From Pseudofrankia coriaricola (GTDB lineage: Bacteria; Actinomycetota; Actinomycetes; Frankiales; Frankiaceae), in assembly GCF_001854805.1 (NCBI RefSeq), contig NZ_MBLO01000036.1:254534-318533 (forward strand): DNA of 64,000 bases, in the 5' to 3' direction. Under the pieces are notes generated by a model that ran no database searches, had not been told where the DNA came from, and saw nothing but the letters and a program-made list of their open reading frames with translations. Positions 24,873 to 32,984 of the stretch are shown one piece after another. The translations under genes were made by a program, and so were the position numbers. Within the stretch, counting starts at the first letter, position 1. Every line of letters starts with the position of its first letter.

Positions 24873-26027
24873 ATGCGTGACGCAGTGATCGTGGAGGCCG
24901 TCCGGACACCGGTCGGCAAGCGCAACGGCGGGCTCTCGAGCGTGCACCCGACCGACCTGTCGGCGCTCGTGCTCGCCGCCCTGGTGGAGCGGGCGGGCGT
25001 GGACTCGGCGCTGGTCGAGGACGTCGTATGGGGCTGCGTCGGCCAGGTCGGCGAGCAGACCTTCGACATCGGCCGCAACGCGGCGCTGGCCGCCGGCTTC
25101 CCGGAGACCGTCACCGGCGTCACCGTCGACCGGCAGTGCGGCTCTTCCCAGCAGGCCGTGCACTTCGCGGCCGCCGGGGTCGTCGCCGGCCACTACGACG
25201 TCGTCATCGCGGGCGGCGTCGAGTCGATGTCCCGGGTGCCGATGGGCGCCTCGCTACTCGACAAGTCGCCGTTCGGTGAGCGCTACCTGGCTCGGTACAA
25301 CGGAGTTTTCCCGAACCAGGGCGTCGGCGCGGAGATGATCGCCGAGCGCTGGGGCCTCTCGCGCACCCAGTGCGACGAGTTCTCGATCGCCTCGCACGAG
25401 AAGGCGGCCGCGGCGCAGGACGACGGCCGCTTCGACGCGCAGATCGTGCCGGTGACGCTGGCCGACGGCACCGTCATCAGCAGGGACGAGGGCATCCGCC
25501 GCGGCGGCACCGTCGAGGGCCTGGCCAAGCTGAAGTCGGTGTTCAAGCCGGCCGAGGAGGGCGGCGTGATCACCGCCGGCAACTCCTCGCAGATCTCCGA
25601 CGGCTCGGCCGCACTGCTGATCATGACCGGCGAGAAGGCCGCCGAGCTGGGGCTCACCCCCATCGCCCGGATCCACAGCGTCGCGCTCGCCGGCTCGGAC
25701 CCGGTCATCATGCTGACCGCGCCGATCCCGGCGACGCAGAAGATCCTGGCACGCTCAGGCCTGAGCCTCGGCGACATCGGCGCGTTCGAGGTGAACGAGG
25801 CGTTCGCCCCGGTCCCGCTCGCCTGGCTCGCCGACATCGGCGCCGACGCGAAGGCGCTGAACCCGAACGGCGGCGCGATCGCGCTCGGCCACCCGCTGGG
25901 CGGCTCCGGCGCCCGGATCATGACGACGCTGGTCAGCCACATGCGGGACAACGGGATCCGCTACGGCCTGCAGACCATGTGCGAGGGCGGCGGCCAGGCC
26001 AACGCCACCATCCTCGAACTGCTGTGA
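24873..26027 (+). CDS. Thiolase, FadA5-like
   Basis: 384 residues. Cys89 (DRQCGSSQQAV), FEVNEAFAPVP, GHPLGGSGARI and Cys370 in MCEGGGQAN are a full thiolase active site. The QCGSSQQA context and overall pattern resemble steroid thiolase FadA5 more than the thiolases at 11669 and 54763. It would release acetyl- or propionyl-CoA from a 3-keto side chain. ATG at 24873 has AGGAG upstream. A family 2 operator lies about 175 bases upstream. Confidence 0.9.
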   Translation: MRDAVIVEAVRTPVGKRNGGLSSVHPTDLSALVLAALVERAGVDSALVEDVVWGCVGQVGEQTFDIGRNAALAAGFPETVTGVTVDRQCGSSQQAVHFAAAGVVAGHYDVVIAGGVESMSRVPMGASLLDKSPFGERYLARYNGVFPNQGVGAEMIAERWGLSRTQCDEFSIASHEKAAAAQDDGRFDAQIVPVTLADGTVISRDEGIRRGGTVEGLAKLKSVFKPAEEGGVITAGNSSQISDGSAALLIMTGEKAAELGLTPIARIHSVALAGSDPVIMLTAPIPATQKILARSGLSLGDIGAFEVNEAFAPVPLAWLADIGADAKALNPNGGAIALGHPLGGSGARIMTTLVSHMRDNGIRYGLQTMCEGGGQANATILELL

Positions 26028-26153
26028 CATTGGTTCGCTCCGTCCGGGCGGCGCGCTCCGGCCCCTTCCCTTGCTTCGCGGCGGGAAGGGACCTCCGCGC
26101 GCCGTCCTCCTCCGCTCACGTGCGCTACGGCGACCTCCGCTGCGGCACCCCTA

Positions 26154-26332
26154 CATCGCTTCGCTCGTAGGGATGCCTCCGCGGAGGCGCGCCTCCGCGC
26201 CAGCACGGTGACGACCCGCTTGAACGTCGCGAGACCACGACGAGCCACGGGCGGGGCACATCGCTTCGCTCGTGGCCGGGCCTCCGCGGAGGCGCGCCTC
26301 CGCGCCAGCACGGTCACCACCCGCTGAACGTC
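26154..26332. repeat. Pair of ~75-base direct repeats with palindromes
   Basis: Units at 26154-26228 and 26259-26332 both begin CATCGCTTCGCTCGT, contain the perfect palindrome GCCTCCGCGGAGGC, and end near GAACGTC, with few differences. They follow the thiolase stop in a 443-base non-coding stretch (26028-26470), so they may act as terminators or REP-like elements. Confidence 0.85.
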
Positions 26333-26428
26333 ACGAACTGACCTGGTCGCTGGGCCGCCGGTCGCCGGACCGCCGGCCGAGGTCGCCTCGCGCAGTCGCC
26401 CGCGCGACTCCGGGTGAAGCCGGTTGAG

Positions 26429-26464
26429 CCAAGGCTTGACGAGGAAGTGATTGGGCACTAACTT
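26429..26464 (+). promoter_or_regulatory. Promoter and autoregulatory operator of the TetR gene
   Basis: TTGACG (26436-26441), a 17-base spacer and TAACTT (26459-26464) form a plausible promoter. The ATG is only six bases beyond the -10, implying a leaderless transcript. AGTGATTGGGCACT (26446-26459) fills the spacer, where a repressor would block polymerase. The 13-mer CCAAGGCTTGACG recurs at 31244. Confidence 0.6.
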
Positions 26465-26470
26465 CGAGCC

Positions 26471-27115
26471 ATGGCTACAGGGACGAGGCAGACCGCGGAG
26501 GAGCGCCGCACGTCGGTGCTCGCGGCGGCCGTGGCGGAGTTCGCCCGGGGCGGGCTGGAGGGCACGTCGACTGAGACGATCGCCGCGGCGGTCGGGATCT
26601 CCCAGCCGTACCTGTTCCGGTTGTTCGGCTCGAAGAAGGGCCTGTTCCTGGCGGCGGTGCGGGAGACGTTCGCCCGGACGGTCGCCGCGTTCGAGAGCGC
26701 GGCGGGTGAGCGGTCCGGGCAGGAGGCGCTGACCGCCATGGCCGAGGCCTACAACGGCCTGCTGGCCGAGCCCAGCTACCTGCTCATGCAGATGCAGGCC
26801 TACGCGGCCTGCGGCGACCCGGACATCCGGGCCGCGACCCGGCGAGGGTTCCGCGACCTGTGGTACGCCGTCGAGCGCCTCGCCGGCCTGGACGTCGACG
26901 TGCTGCGCGCGTTCTTCGCCATGGGGATGCTCTGCAACGTCTCCGCGGCCATGGACCTGCCGGCCGTCGACGAGCGCTGGGCCCAGATCATCTGCCCTCC
27001 CGACGAGCCCGACTCGGGCAACTCGGGCATGAAGGCCAGCAAGGAGGCCCTCGTCAAAGGCTTCATGGGCACCACCACCGAGCCGGACGCCGACGCCGAC
27101 GCCGACGCCGACTGA
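26471..27115 (+). CDS. TetR-family regulator of the adjacent exporter
   Basis: 214 residues. The helix-turn-helix TETIAAAVGISQPYLFRLFGSKKGLF (about 33-58) is clear. The C-terminus ends in alternating Asp-Ala from a GACGCC tandem repeat (27089-27112), an unusual acidic tail likely made by slippage. It lies immediately upstream of an MFS exporter; AGTG-N6-CACT sites are found in its own promoter and before the exporter, so a classic repressor-pump pair is likely. Confidence 0.85.
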   Translation: MATGTRQTAEERRTSVLAAAVAEFARGGLEGTSTETIAAAVGISQPYLFRLFGSKKGLFLAAVRETFARTVAAFESAAGERSGQEALTAMAEAYNGLLAEPSYLLMQMQAYAACGDPDIRAATRRGFRDLWYAVERLAGLDVDVLRAFFAMGMLCNVSAAMDLPAVDERWAQIICPPDEPDSGNSGMKASKEALVKGFMGTTTEPDADADADAD

Positions 27116-27265
27116 AGTATTGGGCTCTTTGGCCCCGGTAGGGAAGCGTCCTTCCCCTATCTGAGTGGAGATCGACGGCCACCGCCCAGGAGCCACTCCC
27201 GCCGACAGCTCCATCGGCCTGCGCACCTTCGCTGAACGGCAAGACATTGCTGTGCCCGCACAAGC

Positions 27266-27281
27266 TAGTGGTCAGTCACTA
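27266..27281. promoter_or_regulatory. Operator-like palindrome before the MFS gene
   Basis: TAGTGGTCAGTCACTA has perfect five-base arms (TAGTG / CACTA) with a six-base centre, ending 16 bases before the exporter ATG. The arms match those in the TetR promoter. Confidence 0.6.
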
Positions 27282-27297
27282 CCTCGAAGGGAAACCG

Positions 27298-28761
27298 ATG
27301 ACCACCGACCGGAGCCGTCTCACCTGGACCTTCGTGATCACGTGCATCGCCGCGTTCATGACCTCCCTGGACAACCTGGTGGTCACGATGGCGCTGCCGT
27401 CGATCCGCGAGGGTCTGCACGCCAGCCTGGCCGAACTGGAATGGACGGTGAACGCCTATACCCTGACGTTCGCCGTCCTGCTGCTGCCCGCCGCGGCACT
27501 GGGCGACCGCCTCGGCCGCCGCCGCCTCTTCGCCATCGGCCTGTCGATCTTCACCGTGGCCAGCGCCGCCGCCGCGCTGGCGCCGAGCGTCGGCGCTCTC
27601 ATCGCCGCCAGGGCCGTGCAGGGCGTGGGCGGGGCGATCGTGTTGCCCTTGTCGATGACCCTGCTGTCGGCCGCTGTCCCCCCGGCGCGCCGGGGGGCCG
27701 CCCTCGGCGTCTGGGGTGCCGTGTCCGGCCTGGCCATCGCGTTGGGACCGCTCGTCGGCGGGGCCATCACGCAGGGCGCCGCCTGGCAGTGGATCTTCTG
27801 GCTGAACGTCCCGCTGGGCCTCGCCGCGATCCCGCTGGCGTTCGCCCGCCTCACCGAGAGCCGCGGGGCCGAAAGCCGGCTGGACATCGCCGGTACCGTC
27901 CTGGTCAGCCTGGGGCTGTTCGGGATCGTCCTCGGCCTGGTCCGCGGCCAGGACCATGGCTGGACCAGCGCCGGCGTCCTCGGCGCCATCGTCGCCGGCG
28001 TGGCGGGGCTCGCCGCCTTCGTCGCCTGGGAGCTGCGGTCCGAGCGAGCCGGACGCGCCCCGATGCTGCCGCTGAGCCTGTTCCGCGGGCGGGGGTTCGC
28101 GGCGGTCAACGCCGTCTCGGTCTTCTTCTCCTTCGGGATGTTCGGCTCGATCTTCCTGCTCTCCCAGTACCTGCAGAACGTCATGGGCTACTCGCCGCTG
28201 GGCGCCGGGCTGCGCACCCTGCCCTGGACCGCGATGCCGCTGATCGTGGCGCCGATCGCCGGCCCGCTGTCCGACCGCATCGGCGGGCGCCCGCTGATGA
28301 TCGCCGGACTGACCATGATGACCGGCGGGCTGCTGTGGATGCGCGCCGAACTGGCCCCCGACACGACGTTCCTGGCCCTGGTGCCCGCCTTCATCATCGC
28401 CGGCATCGGCATGGCCCTGTTCTTCGTCCCCGTCGCCAACGTGGTCATGGGGTCCGTGCCGCCCGAGTACGAGGGGGTCGCGTCCGGGACCAACAACGCG
28501 GTCCGCGAGGTCGGCGGGGTGTTCGGAATCGCGGTCCTGGCCTCGGTGTTCGCCGCGGCCGGCGGCTACGCCAGCGCCATCGACTTCACCCACGGGCTGC
28601 ACGTCGCCCTTCTCGTCGGCGCGGCCGTCACCGGGGCCGGAGCGCTTGGCTCCCTGCTCGTGCCCCGGCGACAGACGGCCGCCGTCACCGAGCTCGCCGA
28701 CGGCGACGCCGTTGAACCCGCGCCGGCCCTCCGCCTCGACCTCGAGCCCGCCAAGTCCTGA
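27298..28761 (+). CDS. MFS exporter, DHA2 (EmrB/QacA-like) family
   Basis: 487 residues, hydrophobic throughout with about 14 predicted membrane spans. MTSLDNLVVTMALPSIR at the first span, GDRLGRRRLF (motif A) and WQWIFWLNVPLG (motif C region) are hallmarks of proton-driven DHA2 drug exporters. It sits in the cytoplasmic membrane and probably expels an antibiotic or toxic intermediate, under control of the TetR gene upstream. ATG at 27298 has AAGGGA before it. Confidence 0.92.
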   Translation: MTTDRSRLTWTFVITCIAAFMTSLDNLVVTMALPSIREGLHASLAELEWTVNAYTLTFAVLLLPAAALGDRLGRRRLFAIGLSIFTVASAAAALAPSVGALIAARAVQGVGGAIVLPLSMTLLSAAVPPARRGAALGVWGAVSGLAIALGPLVGGAITQGAAWQWIFWLNVPLGLAAIPLAFARLTESRGAESRLDIAGTVLVSLGLFGIVLGLVRGQDHGWTSAGVLGAIVAGVAGLAAFVAWELRSERAGRAPMLPLSLFRGRGFAAVNAVSVFFSFGMFGSIFLLSQYLQNVMGYSPLGAGLRTLPWTAMPLIVAPIAGPLSDRIGGRPLMIAGLTMMTGGLLWMRAELAPDTTFLALVPAFIIAGIGMALFFVPVANVVMGSVPPEYEGVASGTNNAVREVGGVFGIAVLASVFAAAGGYASAIDFTHGLHVALLVGAAVTGAGALGSLLVPRRQTAAVTELADGDAVEPAPALRLDLEPAKS

Positions 28762-28928
28762 CCGTCCCGCTGCGGAGGTTCTTCGGCCCCTTCGAAGGGC
28801 GGCCGGGCGACGGACGGCACCCCGATCCACCCGCGCAAGCCAACCGATAGCACTGAAGGTGCCGAGCGAGGGTCCGGCCCAGGCCAGCGAGAGCCGACCG
28901 TTCCCACCTCCGGTACAGATCTCGAGAA

Positions 28929-28972
28929 GGTCAGAGCCCCGTACCCGGCAGATCCGGGACGGGGCTCTGACC
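28929..28972. terminator. Stem-loop downstream of the MFS gene
   Basis: GGTCAGAGCCCCGT (28929-28942) pairs with ACGGGGCTCTGACC (28959-28972); the loop contains a smaller CCCGG/CCGGG stem. It lies 167 bases past the MFS stop, just before the island border repeat. Confidence 0.75.
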
Positions 28973-29006
28973 TGTCTCACCAGGCGCGCCCCGGGGCACG
29001 CGACAA

Positions 29007-29341
29007 CTAGTCGGGGATGGCGCGCAGGTGGCGGGCCATGGTGAGCAGGCCGTTCGCGTTCATGTCCATCACCCGGCTGTGGATGTCATAACAGCCGGGC
29101 CGGATCTCCTCGATGCACGTCGCTCGAACCCGAACTCCTCGGGCGGACGGCCGGCCACGGCGTTCAGCCCGACATTGGTGATGACCTGGTCGCCGTAGAG
29201 CCAGGACATCGTCCCGTCGTCGCGACGGACGAACCGCGGCGCTTTCTCCCGGTACCGCGCCGGCAGCCTGCCCTCGAAGAGGTGGGCCGGCTCGACGACG
29301 TGGTCGTCCACGCTCACCATGACTAAGTCAGCGACGTCCAC
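29007..29341 (-). pseudogene. Truncated, frameshifted amidohydrolase remnant
   Basis: From a GTG at 29341 the frame reads VDDHVVEPAHLFEGRLPARY and continues through PPEEFGFE, matching the N-terminus of amidohydrolase-2 family proteins (about 400 residues). Near 29120 the reading shifts frame and resumes as IEEIRPGCYDIHSRVMDMNA, which is the continuation in that family. It then joins abruptly to LLTMARHLRAIPD and stops. So it has one frameshift plus a large deletion, and only about 110 of some 400 codons remain. The start overlaps the end of the double GntR gene. Confidence 0.8.
29009..29041. repeat. 33-base direct repeat, left copy
   Basis: Begins AGTCGGGGAT and ends GGCGGGCCATGG. It matches 39850-39882 at 32 of 33 bases. 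On the minus strand both copies encode MARHLRAIPD followed by stop. The copies frame the 10.8 kb P450 island. Confidence 0.85.
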
Positions 29342-30930
29342 GGGACACCTTCCTTCTCACCGATGAGGTCGATCACAAGCCGCCGGCCGAGCTCGGAGGA
29401 CTCGATGTCCGGCGAGTTGGCGTCGAGGGACTGCGCCCAGATGCGCGCGGCGCGGACGCCGTCCTCGGCCTCGAACGCGGCGACCAGTTCCGGGAAGAGC
29501 GCGACAAGGCGATGTGTCTCCGCGAGCCACGCCGGGTCGGTGATGGCCGAGCCCGCGGGGTTCGCCTGGGCGTCCGTGCGGACCCACTGCAGGACTTCGG
29601 CGATGACGGCGAGCGCCGGATTTCTCGTGGCGCCGAAGATGACCTTGCGTGCCGTCGTCCAGACCTCCGACAGGTCGGAGGCGTCCCGCGGCCGTGCCGC
29701 CAGGTCCGCGGCGAACGACCGTAGCGTAGCCAGCGAGGCCGGATCCATCCTGGCCACCGCCAGCTCGATCATGGAAGGCTCGATCATCGCGACGGCGCGG
29801 AAGAAGTCTCCCATCGTGGCGTGCCGGGCCTGCATGACCGTGCTGGCCAGCTGCACCGCCACCCGCGGCGACGGATGCCGGATCTGGGGCCCGTTGCGGT
29901 CGCCGGCACGCAGGTCGACGAGGAACTCCATCTCCAGGGTCCGGAGCGCCTCCCGCAACGTCGGCCGCGAGACCCCGAACTGCGCGGCCAGGTCCGGCAG
30001 ACCCGGCAGCCTGTCCCCGTCGCCCAGCCGCCCCTCGGCGATACGGGCCCTGATCTCGTCGGCGACCGTCGCGGCCAACCGGTTCGGCTGCCCTGGCTTC
30101 GAGGACTGCCCCGCCGCGGCGGAGTCGTTCCGCGGCCGCCACAGCGGGACGACGTCGATCGACTGGCGGCTGCGACCCCGGTCGACGAGGAGCGGGCTGG
30201 TGACGGCCAGGTAGTCGGCCCACGCCCTTCTCGCCATCGCCCCGTCGCGCCGCCGGGCGGCGTCCAGGAACGCGCTGTGGCAGGCGGTGACCGTCCGCGC
30301 GATCTCCTCCGCTGACGCCGGGCCCGAGGGGGCGACGGCCGCGTACACCTGTCCCGCGTAGACATCGCGGAAGATTCCGGCGACGAGCCCGACCGAGCGG
30401 TTGCCAGACCGTTCGGTGACCGCCGTGTCGAACCCCGCCGCGGCCATGACGAACGCCAGCGGATCATCCTCGGCCGCGCGTTCCTGGTCGTGAAGCCGCC
30501 CGAGAGCGTGCAGGTCCGCGGCGGAGCAGCGAACCGCGAACCGCTCGGCGAGTGGCGGCTCGAGCACCGCCCGGGCCTCCTCCAGATCCGCCAGCGTCGT
30601 TCCCCGCAACTGCAGGAGAAGCGCGAGGTAGCGGCCGATCGAGGCAAGCCCGGGGCGGCGGACGACGGCGCCGCCACCGCGGCCGCGCCGGACCTCGACC
30701 AGCGACTGCGACTCGAGGACCCGCAGCGCCTCGCGCACGGTCTCCCGCGACACGTCGAAGGTGGCCGTGAGCTCCGCCTCGGTCGCCAGCTGCTGGTCGG
30801 CGACGAGCTCACCGGACAGGATCTGCCGCCGCAGCTCCATCGCGACGAGGTGCGAGACCTTCGCCTCGCGCGGCGCCCGTGCCGGCCTGTCGGCGCCTGC
30901 CGAACCGACGTCGGCGGGTTGGGCGATCAT
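29323..30930 (-). CDS. Regulator with two tandem GntR-FCD units
   Basis: 535 residues. The first winged helix (residues 25-90, DVSRETVREALRVLE) is followed by an FCD-like helical domain (115-250). A second winged helix (285-350, GVSRPTLREALRTLE) and second FCD-like domain (360-510) follow. Ordinary GntR/FadR proteins have one of each and dimerise, so this chain looks like a covalent dimer. The halves are diverged. The ATG at 30930 overlaps the stop of a thiolase remnant and lacks its own clear ribosome site. It probably controls the adjacent P450 operon (inference). Confidence 0.82.
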   Translation of the reverse strand: MIAQPADVGSAGADRPARAPREAKVSHLVAMELRRQILSGELVADQQLATEAELTATFDVSRETVREALRVLESQSLVEVRRGRGGGAVVRRPGLASIGRYLALLLQLRGTTLADLEEARAVLEPPLAERFAVRCSAADLHALGRLHDQERAAEDDPLAFVMAAAGFDTAVTERSGNRSVGLVAGIFRDVYAGQVYAAVAPSGPASAEEIARTVTACHSAFLDAARRRDGAMARRAWADYLAVTSPLLVDRGRSRQSIDVVPLWRPRNDSAAAGQSSKPGQPNRLAATVADEIRARIAEGRLGDGDRLPGLPDLAAQFGVSRPTLREALRTLEMEFLVDLRAGDRNGPQIRHPSPRVAVQLASTVMQARHATMGDFFRAVAMIEPSMIELAVARMDPASLATLRSFAADLAARPRDASDLSEVWTTARKVIFGATRNPALAVIAEVLQWVRTDAQANPAGSAITDPAWLAETHRLVALFPELVAAFEAEDGVRAARIWAQSLDANSPDIESSELGRRLVIDLIGEKEGVPWTSLT

Positions 30931-31130
30931 GCGGTCAGTACCATCGCGCCGCACTGCGGGTAGAGCCCGCTGGTGACGACCGCGACCTCGGCGCCCGGTA
31001 CCTGCCGCTGGCCGCACCGGCCCCTCAAGCGCTGCAGCATGAGCCGCCCCGCGGCGGCGCCGTCCCTGTAGAAGCGCGAGATGTCGTCCGGCCACGGCCG
31101 CGGCCGCTGGTTCGTCACTGCCAGGTCTCC
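30927..31130 (-). pseudogene. C-terminal remnant of a lipid-transfer thiolase
   Basis: The last 35 codons read QRLRGRCGQRQVPGAEVAVV then TSG...GAMVL, equivalent to the C-terminus of the Ltp2-like protein at 40755 (RQLRGECGERQVAGARVAAV). Upstream of about 31090 no thiolase sequence is recognisable. About 90% of the gene is missing. Its stop codon overlaps the ATG of the double GntR gene, as in an intact operon. Confidence 0.7.
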
Positions 31131-31243
31131 ACGTCTGCCCCGCCCGTCTTTCCCGTCGACACCAGCAGACAACCGCAGACGAGGCACCTCGTCAACTGTT
31201 TGCCGCTCGCAGAGCGGCCCAGGTCGTCGCCATGTGCGGGAAA

Positions 31244-31279
31244 CCAAGGCTTGACGGCCAGCCTCGTCAGATGTTTATG
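31244..31279 (+). promoter_or_regulatory. Possible promoter of the P450 island
   Basis: CCAAGGCTTGACG (31244-31256) repeats the 13-mer of the TetR promoter at 26429. TTGACG is followed after 17 bases by TTTATG, a poor -10. It lies 235 bases before the first P450 and is the only promoter-like signal I see there. Confidence 0.35.
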
Positions 31280-31351
31280 TGTGCCATCCGAGATCGACAC
31301 CGAGATCACACGGTGGTCGAGGTGACGTTCGGCAAGATCCGCAACGTCCGC

Positions 31352-31420
31352 ATGACCGGCACGAGCATCCCGATCGACGGGGGATCCATGGCCAAGTGGC
31401 CGAACGGGCCCGGCCAGTAA
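31352..31420 (+). pseudogene. C-terminal remnant of an SDR
   Basis: The frame ending at 31420 reads MTGTSIPIDGGSMAKWPNGPGQ in the form of the classical SDR C-terminus (TG...PIDGG). No Rossmann fold or active site precedes it. Small, but the TGTSIPIDGG motif is characteristic. Confidence 0.55.
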
Positions 31421-31513
31421 CGCCTCTGGGGACGGAGGCCGCCCGAACCAGCTGTTCCACCTGCCTGGCCAGACACAGAAGTTGCCACCTTCGATCAAAC
31501 GTGGAAGGTCGAC

Positions 31514-32725
31514 ATGTCGTACAGCGAACGGGCACCCGTCGACGAGGAACGTCGTCGCCTCTTACACGAGCGAGCGGCATGCCCTCGGGAGCACTTCGCC
31601 GCGCTTCGGGCCCAGGGGCCGACGACGCCGCTGCTCGAGAACGACACCATCACCTGTCTGCTGGGCCGCCGCGACGTCGAAGACGCGCTGAAGAACTGGC
31701 AGGACTTCACGTCCGACTTCGGTGGGGTCATGGGGAGCGAGGAGCCGCTCATCCCCCTTAATGTCGACCCGCCGCTGCACGCGAAGTACCGCCGGCTGCT
31801 CGACCCCTACTTCGGGCCGCGCAGGATGAAGGCGCTGCAGCCCGCGGTGGAGAAGCACACGAACGACCTGATCGACGCCTTCATCGACCGCGGCGGCTGC
31901 GACTTCTCCCAGGAGGTCGCGGTGCCGCTGCCGTGCTCGACGTTCCTGAGCCTTTTCGGCCTGCCGTTGGAACAGCGCGACGCGCTGGTGCGCTGGAAAG
32001 ACATCATGATCCGCCCAGACGTCGTCGCCGAAGATCCGAGCCAGGCGCAGCAGCTCCAGCTCGAAACGGCCATGGAGATCTACGGCCGGTTCACCGAGGA
32101 GATGGCCGACCGCCGTGCGAACCCGCGTGACGACCTGATCACCTATCTCACGCAGGCGGAGGTCGAGGGGCAGAAACTCACCGACAGCGAGATAGTGCGC
32201 ATCTGCTTCCTGCAGCTGTCCGCCGGGCTGGACACCGTGACCATCTCCCTGGAGTGCATCTTCGCCTTCCTCGCCGGCCACGACGACGCGCGCGGGATGC
32301 TGGTCGAGGAGCCGGGCTCGGAGGTCGACCTCATCGAGGAGCTCCTGCGCTGGGAGACGCCGGTGCAGGCGGTCGGGCGCCAGGCCACCCGGGACATCAC
32401 GCTCCGGGACGGCACCGTGATCCCCAAGGGGACGGACGTCAACCTCATGCTCGCCTCCGCCAACGTCGACCCGGACGGGCTGGCGGGCGCCGACGAGGTG
32501 GACGTGCGGCGCGGCGAGATGCGCAACTTCGCGTTCGGAGGCGGACCGCACCGCTGCCTCGGATCAAATCTGGCGCGCATGGAGCTGCGCACGGTGGTGC
32601 GGGTCTGGCACGAGCGAATCCCCGAGTACTCGCTACAGCCGGGCACGGACGTGGAATGGAACAGCTCGCTGTTGCGTGGCGTCGACCACCTGCGGCTCGC
32701 CTGGCCGGCAGGAGCGACGTCATGA
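31514..32725 (+). CDS. Cytochrome P450, first gene of the island
   Basis: 403 residues. The I-helix LSAGLDTVT has the Asp-Thr pair, ExxR is in ELLRWETPV, and the haem loop FGGGPHRCLGSN holds Cys348. It differs clearly from the paired P450s at 5040 and 16348. Its TGA overlaps the ATG of a ferredoxin (ATGA), so electrons are probably delivered by that partner. It heads the run of coupled genes that ends at 38024; the amidohydrolase follows about 107 bases further on. Confidence 0.93.
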   Translation: MSYSERAPVDEERRRLLHERAACPREHFAALRAQGPTTPLLENDTITCLLGRRDVEDALKNWQDFTSDFGGVMGSEEPLIPLNVDPPLHAKYRRLLDPYFGPRRMKALQPAVEKHTNDLIDAFIDRGGCDFSQEVAVPLPCSTFLSLFGLPLEQRDALVRWKDIMIRPDVVAEDPSQAQQLQLETAMEIYGRFTEEMADRRANPRDDLITYLTQAEVEGQKLTDSEIVRICFLQLSAGLDTVTISLECIFAFLAGHDDARGMLVEEPGSEVDLIEELLRWETPVQAVGRQATRDITLRDGTVIPKGTDVNLMLASANVDPDGLAGADEVDVRRGEMRNFAFGGGPHRCLGSNLARMELRTVVRVWHERIPEYSLQPGTDVEWNSSLLRGVDHLRLAWPAGATS

Positions 32726-32919
32726 AGATCTGTATCGACTCCGACCTGTGTGCCGGGCACGCCCGCTGCTGGGAGACGGCGCCCGACCTCCTCGTCGACG
32801 ACGAGGACGGGCGCGGCGTCGTGCGCGCCCCCGGCGCCGACATTCCCCCTGAGCTCGAGGCGCAGGCCCGCAAGGCCGCCAGCGTGTGCCCGGAAGGCGC
32901 GGTCGTCCTCTCGAACTGA
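32722..32919 (+). CDS. Ferredoxin, 3Fe-4S type, P450 partner
   Basis: 65 residues. CAGHARC near the N-terminus has the CxxHxxC pattern (His or another residue replaces the second cysteine of a 4Fe-4S set) and SVCPEGA supplies the last ligand. Such small acidic ferredoxins shuttle electrons from a reductase to a P450. Starts inside the P450 stop codon. No ferredoxin reductase gene is in the window. Confidence 0.92.
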   Translation: MKICIDSDLCAGHARCWETAPDLLVDDEDGRGVVRAPGADIPPELEAQARKAASVCPEGAVVLSN

Positions 32920-32984
32920 GGACTGGGACATCAATTAGCCGGCTACCTCGCGCGGGCGCGGGAGATGCCCTTTTGGGGCGATTG

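Noticed and set aside
26154-26332. Insertion sequence ends
   Set aside because: The repeats are direct, with no transposase gene or target duplication between them.
27089-27112. GACGCC tandem repeat as a possible CRISPR or regulatory array
   Set aside because: It is a six-base repeat inside the TetR coding sequence giving Asp-Ala; no spacers.
29007-31420. Prophage or transposon scar
   Set aside because: Several gene remnants are present but no integrase, transposase or tRNA gene; only the direct repeat supports mobility.
32254-32721. Long frame leading into the first ferredoxin as an N-terminal domain
   Set aside because: It runs through the P450 gene in another frame; the ferredoxin ATG at 32722 with the ATGA overlap is the real start.
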